64,000 nt of DNA from assembly GCA_020744425.1 (NCBI GenBank), contig JAGMUV010000007.1:620001-684000 (forward strand), given 5' to 3'. This DNA is from Dactylonectria macrodidyma. Taxonomy: Eukaryota; Ascomycota; Sordariomycetes; Hypocreales; Nectriaceae. The notes beneath the pieces are model-generated. The model saw nothing but the letters and a program-made list of their open reading frames with translations. It was not told the origin of the DNA and searched no databases. How positions within the stretch are numbered: position 1 is the first letter of the stretch; each line of letters opens with the position of its first letter. Positions 57,848 to 64,000 of the stretch are shown here, piece by piece. Both the position numbers and the translations under genes were made by a program.

Positions 57848-58703
57848 ATGAAGCTTGACCTAACAACCGCCAAGGCGCTCCAAAGCGCCCTCATCTCGTG
57901 AGCCGCCTCTTCCACCTCACTCGTATTTTTTTTATCACTAATAAACTACAGAGCCGAGAGCGGTGTCTATTCAGACCTCCTCATCAAATGTGGCACCGAC
58001 GAATACTATGTCCACAAGATTCTCCTCTGCACACGGTCACCATTTTTCGCAAAGGCATGCGACGGCCCATTCAAGGTCGCACCTCTAGCTCACGACGACA
58101 TGCTCGGGTTCATTTGTTAACTAAGACACTAGGAAGGTCAAAGTGGCGAGATAGATCTCCCAGACGATGACCCCGAGGCTGTTGCGTCCATGATCTGTTA
58201 TCTATACAGAGGATGCTATCCCCGCGTGGAAGCAGACGCAGAGCGACCCCCAGAAAAGAGACTCGGCGGGCCTTGGAACGCGGAGACATATGGTAAGTAG
58301 ATAGAAGGATCAGTCTGCATGGATATCTTCGACGGCTAACCCAGTGAAACCAGGAGAAGAGACCATCTCCCTTCAAGACGAATACCTCTGCCTCCATGCC
58401 AAGGTCTACGCCATTGCAGAAAAGTACCAAATATCCGGGCTGAAGGAGATGGCACTGCGCAACTTCTCCTTCCTGGTGCCGCGCACAATCTCACCGCACA
58501 ACTTTGCCGAGGCCAGCGAGATCGCCTACACCATGACCATCGACTCGGACCGCGGCTTACGGGACCTCGTGGTCGAGGTGCTCTTCAGCAAGTCGCAGTT
58601 CCTCGAGGACGAGGCGCTCAAGAAGCTGCTCAAGCGGCTACCTGACCTGACGTACGACTATGTCATGTACCAGCATCGCAAGAAGGAAGGGAATGCTGGG
58701 TGA
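57848..58703 (+). CDS. BTB/POZ domain protein
   Basis: Predicted 227-aa protein, mostly one BTB/POZ fold. Four exons: 57848-57897, 57952-58075, 58133-58292, 58354-58703; introns 54-61 bp, in phase. Family pattern: YSDLLIKCGTDEYYVHKILLCTRSPFFAKACDGPFKE near residues 24-60, then EIDLPDDDPEAVASMICYLYRGCY, and LHAKVYAIAEKYQISGLKEMA, followed by helices as in BACK-like extensions. In fungi such proteins are usually of unknown partner; some act as Cullin-3 adaptors. The intron at 58076 has a weak 5' site (GTCGCA) but restores the usual FKE-GQSGEIDL reading. The final codons (RKKEGNAG) may continue through another splice, since GTGAGT follows at 58698. Confidence 0.86.
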
Positions 58704-59113
58704 GTTTCTTCCGGAGGATCGGGGGTGTTCAATCTAGGAGGGGACAAACTAGAGGCGTAGTGTTTTATCAATAGAGCGACCAATATTGGACAAGTGAATA
58801 GCTGACAGTTTCTGTCAGAGCTAGTTCGATTGGAGCCAGTTCAGTTGGTGCCAGTCAAATTTATCCGACTACAGCACTTCAGAGCCAAATGAATGCATTG
58901 ACGTTATCGCTAGTTAGCCACCCGTACTATTATGACTAACGATGATTATTAGATCAATGGTATATTTTAGTGATAAAATATTAGGATCCTGCCTTTGGCT
59001 GGCGAGTCCCCGCATCAAGCACGGAACTCTGAACTATGTGTCATGGTCTAGAATATGTACAAGTGAATAACAACTGCCCCGGCACCTATCTACCTCCCTT
59101 ACGACTCATTATC
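58704..59113. other. Convergent intergenic region
   Basis: 410 bp between convergent genes; short AGTTCGATTGGAGCC / AGTTCAGTTGGTGCC near-duplicate at about 58823-58852. No gene. Confidence 0.5.
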
Positions 59114-61122
59114 TTAAGAGCTCTCAACACACTGTGAGTAATACTCGTTCATCTCGACGCAGACGTACGGCTCTTCGCACTCGGTGGCGCCCTCCCAGTT
59201 GCGACCGCCGCACTGGTAGTAGTGAGCCACCAGCTCCTCTTCACAGTCCTCGTCGTCGTCGTCGTCCTCCTCCTCCTCCTCCTCCTCGTCGCACTCGTCG
59301 TCATCTTCATCTGCAGCCGTCTCGGTGGCGGTGGGCAGAGGTGCCGTGCCGGCTGGGACGTTGGTCACGATGGTGGTCATGGTTCCGTTGGTCCACGGGG
59401 CGACGGAGTACGCGGTCGTCGAGTGGCGGATGATAGGCACACGGGTGGACACGACGGGCTCGACGATGGTGGTGATGATGGTCTGGTTGGAGGGCAGGCT
59501 CAGAGTCGGGTACTCAGCAACGGCCTCGGAGGAGCTTGAGCTAGAGACGGAGATGGGCGCGGCAGTGGTGGTTCTGGTCTGGAACGTGGTGAATGGGACG
59601 GTGAAGTTGTATCCTCCAGTCACGCTGGTGCTCGGGCTGGCCTTGGATGTTGTCGAGATGGTTGAGCGATTGACTCGAGGAGTGTAAATCGGGGTGAAGA
59701 CGGGGCCTGGGGGCGTAAAGGCAAGAGTTGTGGCGGGAGCTGTAGTGGACTCAAGATTAGTTGACGACGAGACTGCTACTTCCTCAACGGTGGAGGTGGA
59801 GATGGCACTCGTGGCAGGGATGGACTCTGAGGCAGCAACCGGGATGCTAGTCTCAAGGGCAGCAGATGAAGAAACAACTGAAGAAACGGCCGACGAAACA
59901 GCTTCCTCAGTAGCAACAGAAGTTGTGGGCTCTGCAGTAGTAGCCACAACGGTCGTCTCCGCAACAGAGACACTGGTGGCAGTCTCCTGAGCACTAGATC
60001 CAGTGGCAGCAGCAGCGAGCAAGCTCGAGATACTGGTCCACGCGGGCTTCTTGTTGAGGTCCTCATCGTAGATACACGCCTCACCAGCACCAGAAAAGGT
60101 CTCAGGCACCCAGTTGTAGCGGTCGGTAAAGCCCCAGACGGTAACACCAACGCACCCCTCGACGTCGAGACACGATCCAACGACGTTGGCATAGTCATCG
60201 GCTTGTGTCGCCTCAGCAGCATCTGAAGCCGGGATGGAGGCGTGGCGGATGTCGAGCTCGGTGTAGGCCACCTCGACACCTAGAGCAGTGAAGCGCTTCA
60301 GGGCTGTGGCTAGCGAGGAGCGGCTTGGTGTTGAGCCGACTATCAGGTGGCCCTGGAAGCCGACACCGTCAATGGGTGCGCCGGCGTCTTGGATGATCTG
60401 AACAATCTCGACGGCGCGGTCCGTCTTTGCACCGTTGTACTCGAGGTTGTAGTCGTTGTAGTAGCTAGTGGGATTGTAAGCGAAGAACCCTGTTATACAG
60501 GTATATAGGACTTACAGCTTGGCGTTCGGGTCAGCCTCGTGGGCTGCGTTGAAGGATACAGCCAGGAAGTCGGTACCCATGGTGTCATAAAAGACGCTGC
60601 TTCGCCAGGTGCCGTCGTCGGCGGCGGCCTCGTTGACCACGTCCCATGCGTAGCAATCACCCTTGAAGTGGCCAACGACGTTGGAGATGTGAGCCTCGAT
60701 GACGCTCTGAAGCTGTTCAGCAGTGAAACTACCGCTTGACACTAACACATTGTCAGTGCCTCATCATCTTAGGTGTTATATGTATTAGACTCACCCCAAC
60801 TGGGCAGCTGGCTGTACCAAGTCAAAGCATGGCATCGCAAGATCTGTCCATTCTTGGCCGCCAGGTCCGGAATCACGTCGGCCTTCGTGTAAGAGAAAGT
60901 GTCCTGCGTCGGCTCGGTCGAATCCCACTTCTGGCCGTTTTCCGGGACCAGCTGGCCAAACTCATCGACGTCGTTGACAATAGCCATGTAAGCCTCGTCG
61001 CTCGTGTAGCCGTTATCGACGGTCGTGCCAAAGTACAGCAGCCCGGCGTCCAGCGCCAAGTTATGCAGTTGGGCCGAGACGGAGCTCGACGCCAGAAGGC
61101 CGAGGAGAGCTGATTTGTACAT
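59114..61122 (-). CDS. GH10 endo-1,4-beta-xylanase with C-terminal CBM1
   Basis: Predicted 634-aa secreted plant-cell-wall enzyme hydrolysing xylan. Exons 61122-60795, 60741-60516, 60464-59114; introns 53 and 51 bp. Signal peptide MYKSALLGLLASSSVSA. The GH10 barrel shows HALTWYSQLPSWV, the acid/base Glu147 in WDVVNEA, the nucleophile Glu254 in YTELDIRH, and VTVWGFTDRYNWVP. A long Ser/Thr/Val/Ala linker of about 240 residues, presumably O-glycosylated, follows. Next comes a very acidic block (about 23 of 26 residues Asp or Glu, with two Cys) and a final carbohydrate-binding module family 1 (QCGGRNWEG...CVEMNEYYSQC, four Cys). Fungal GH10 enzymes usually carry shorter linkers and lack the acidic block. 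Confidence 0.93.
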
Positions 61123-62510
61123 AATGATGGTGATGTATGGTGTTTTGTTAAAAGAGTGACTGGGAACAGAATATGTTCACCTAAAAAGAATGACGAAAAA
61201 AAGAGGCACACTAAAAGAATGAAATGCACACGAATTACCAGCAAAAGACCATTGTGTCCAAGAACCAGAAAACCCGCAGCCTCTGGGGGCCGGACGGTGT
61301 TGATATAACTAACATACTAGCAGCAGGTACGGAGCAACTCGCCACCAAAACCTAGGATCATCCATCGCTCCATCTGCAATGGGCAACCCATGGAGATTTG
61401 ACGAGTGGAGAGCTTGGCAATCGGCAGTGGGACGAGCAGAATCTCAAGACTGGACGAAAAAATGAATCCACTCGGATCCCCGGCCGGGGAAATACCCTCC
61501 GTCAGTCGCAATCCAGAGTCCCGGGATGGGAAAGAGATCAGAAAGACGTTTGCTCTAACGTCGGAGTCCTGCGAAATTTCGGCCTCGTCTCAGGTCTCAG
61601 GCTGGACAGGGGTACGCGCGAATCACCTCCACATCCCAGCAGCTGGAATGAAATTCGAACGCTTGATTAAAAGAGGAGCTCACCGGAAGCATACGAGTAG
61701 TCGAAAGACGAGACGGCCCCGTCACGCCCAGCATTGGACGACAGGACGAAAAATGACCCCTGCTAGTCGCCCCCCTTGGCCAGGTTTCTTGATCCGGATC
61801 GTCCTGTGCCAACTACCTAGCTTCAGATCTTGTTATCAGTGATAGGTGTGGCCCGCTCATCTGAAACGAAGCGAGGATATCATGTTTTTTCAAGCTCACT
61901 CAAGCATTGAGAGAGTTGATGTTGTCTACCTCTTCTGACTTGAGGCTGACCACTTACACACCAACATTCCACCGGCGAGAATAACTTAGTGCTTGCTACT
62001 CCCTCAAATCTTCTGCTTTCTCTTCTCAAATGGAATCAAAACACTTGCTCAATTCCCAAACTCGTCTCAAGACGACTCGAGCAAAGACTGCCGCCCTTGC
62101 CGGAATTTTCCTCAATGGAGAAATTGCGCAATGTTGACGCCCCGGGGCCCGGCTCGATGGGGCTTCTCCACTTCCAAGTACACGCCACGAGTCTTCTCCT
62201 TTGCCGGGCATTTCAAGTGATATCGCTTGTAAGGGTATGAAGATATTAAATAACATTGTTTCTGTAACATATAAATGATTTGTATCTATCTCTCCTTTCT
62301 TGGAAGAATTTCCGCGCGAATGTGACTCTACATGCCTTTGCGTATCGTAATTATCAGACCCCGTGGCACTCTGCCTGTTGATCCATCAACTCCGAATATG
62401 TTCCTCCAACGCCAGGCTGCCCAAGTCTAAAAACAATTTCTGTACAAATGGAACTACAAGAGAAGACGGCTCTCCGTCATCGACTCAACCTCCACCTCTA
62501 TTCGGGAATA
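61123..62510. other. Intergenic, xylanase promoter side
   Basis: 1.4 kb upstream of the xylanase and downstream of the phosphate permease. No convincing gene. No clear XLR1/XlnR site was found by eye. Confidence 0.5.
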
Positions 62511-64000
62511 TCAGCTCTCCCACCTTGGTGCGTTCAAGATGAGACCCATGAGACACCCGGACAAGGCAGCCGTCACCGGGACCGTGATGATCCATCCCAT
62601 ATATATCCAAGCCACCAGCTTAGGATTGATGCACCTCCAGTCCCCATTCGCGAGACCCACGCCGACCGTGGCGCCCGTGATGCACTGGGTCGTGGAGATG
62701 GGCAGCTGCAGCCTCGTCGCCATGACCACCGTGAGGGCGCTCGCCAGCTCCATACAGAAGCCTCTACTCGGCGAGATGAGCGTGAGGCGGTTTCCTAGAG
62801 TGCGCATGACGTGGTAGCCGTAGGTCAAGAGGCCGATGACGATGGAGACGCCGCCCACGCTCAAGATCCAGAAGGGGATCTCGACGGAGTCGGGAATGTC
62901 GCCCGAGGACCACACTTCGTATGCGGTCGTAAACGGAGAGATGGCATTTCCGACGTCGTTGGCGCCATGAGTAAAAGAGGCCGTAGCGGCAGTGAGGATC
63001 TGCAACGCCGAATACATGTACTCAGCGCGGTTATCGTAGTGCGCCGCTCGCGCATGCATGTCCTCGAGATCCCAGTTCAGCACCGCGTTGCGCTTCTGCA
63101 TACTAATAACGTCCTTCTCGATGCCCCGGAGCATGACGCGGTTGACCTTCCAAGCCAACACCCGGGGCCGGTTCCAGGGGCCTTCGGGCCGGGGCGGGAT
63201 GAACTCGGAGGAGGACCGGGCCTCGGAGCGGGGCGGCGGCGTCGCCGGCAGGGACTGGGCCGGCGGGGGCAGGATCCACACGTCGTCCTTGTCCGTGTCC
63301 GGCGGCTGTTGGCCGTTGTCCGTCTGCACCGACTCAAGCAGCGTCTCGGACGCCCGCACGTACTCGAGCTCCTCGCGCGTGAGGTGACCTCTGTAGTAGT
63401 CCTTGATTCTGTGCTTTGCAAAGCCGACAGGGGTAGGTGGCGCGGGTGAGCGGTATAGGAGCAGCGGGCCGAGGAAGATGTGGTACCAACGCAAGGTCCA
63501 GTCCTCCATTATGATGCGGGCCCATAGGAAAGGCATGAGAAAGATGCCCTGGAGCAGTGTGACACCCGAGGCCGTGGAAAATATAATGATAAGGACGTGG
63601 GAAGTGGGAAGGTCGACACCTTGAATGCCCTTCCAAGCAATGAGCACTGCCTCCAGTCAGTACAATGCCGGCTGATATCAGCATGAGAGACGTACTTGTC
63701 AAGGCCGAAATAGTGAGAAAGGTATAGAATGGGATCGAGTAAAAGGAGCGCATCACAGCAGCTTGCCTGGTCAGGATAAAGCGCTTAGTGATGAAGAATA
63801 GAATGGCGCCCAGACAGCCCGCAATGCCCGGAGCAACGATCCAAGCAGCAAAGACCTGCGAGACGCCAGTCCATCCCCAATTAACCTTGTCGAGGCCTAT
63901 AGAAGCCGTCGCCGTACCGACCAGCCCTCCAATAATGGAATGCGTCGTCGACACGGGCATGCCGTTGCGCGTGGCAAACGTCAGGAATAGTGACGACCCA
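62511..64000 (-). CDS. Phosphate permease, PiT family (PHO-4/Pho89-like), 5' truncated by window
   Basis: C-terminal 480 or so residues of a sodium-coupled phosphate transporter of the plasma membrane. Visible exons: beyond 64000 to 63696, and 63646-62511, with a 49-bp intron (GTACGT...CAG) that restores LTISALTMLIAWKGIQG. Both PiT signatures are present: FATRNGMPVSTTHSIIGGLVGTATA in the first repeat and LQLPISTTQCITGATVGVGLANG with FTHGANDVGNAISPF in the second. A large hydrophilic loop (Pro/Ser-rich, about 150 residues) separates the halves, as in Neurospora PHO-4. The start codon and first membrane segments lie outside the window. Usually induced by low phosphate at alkaline pH; no promoter is available here. 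Confidence 0.93.

Noticed and set aside
59134..59990. Several plus-strand open frames opposite the xylanase
   Set aside because: Antisense shadows of the repetitive Ser/Thr/Asp-coding linker.

Overview
The window is nuclear DNA of a filamentous ascomycete, most likely a Sordariomycete (possibly Hypocreales; the order is an inference). Reasons: genes carry many 49-128 bp spliceosomal introns with GTRAGT-type 5' sites, CTRAC/CTAAY branch points and YAG 3' sites; there are several Zn2Cys6 regulators; and the first 3.7 kb is an AT-rich, stop-riddled block of the kind left by repeat-induced point mutation (RIP). No bacterial, viral or CRISPR features were seen. Exon models were built by hand by matching splice sites, phase and family conservation; every multi-exon model below is in phase, and every complete one ends in a stop.

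Layout. 1-3.7 kb: RIP-type AT block. 3.9-5.3 kb: intact FAD monooxygenase. 5.6-6.4 kb: a possible gasdermin-like protein. 6.9-9.0 kb: a broken Rho-GEF (PH tail plus CNH domain) split by a nearly perfect 299-bp inverted repeat. 9.3-19.3 kb: a regulator-dense island with three Zn2Cys6 transcription factors (489, 668 and 738 aa, the last also with C2H2 fingers) and a glutathione transferase. 19.3-24.8 kb: a CATCCC/GGGATG motif array, an NmrA/isoflavone-reductase-type protein and a medium-chain reductase. 25-31.6 kb: sparse DNA with a six-CxxC protein, a Rab11/Ypt31 pseudogene, a small helical protein and a protein with a 66-bp tandem duplication.

32.4-50 kb is conserved housekeeping: siderophore-type acyltransferase, mitochondrial calcium uniporter (MCU), mevalonate diphosphate decarboxylase (ERG19), a DUF647/RUS protein, holocytochrome c synthase, battenin (CLN3/BTN1) and a Golgi glycosyltransferase. 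52.7-64 kb holds an MFS transporter, a secreted inorganic-pyrophosphatase-like protein with damaged metal sites, an intron-containing tRNA-Ser(CGA), a BTB/POZ protein, a GH10 xylanase with a CBM1 and an unusual acidic block, and the 3' part of a PHO-4/Pho89-type phosphate permease running off the end.

The first 31 kb looks like an accessory compartment (RIP, pseudogenes, palindrome, clustered regulators and redox enzymes); the rest is mostly core genome. The observations most worth following are the inverted repeat inside the Rho-GEF remnant, the possible gasdermin-like gene beside it, the motif array in front of the dual-DNA-binding-domain regulator, and the secreted pyrophosphatase-like pseudoenzyme.
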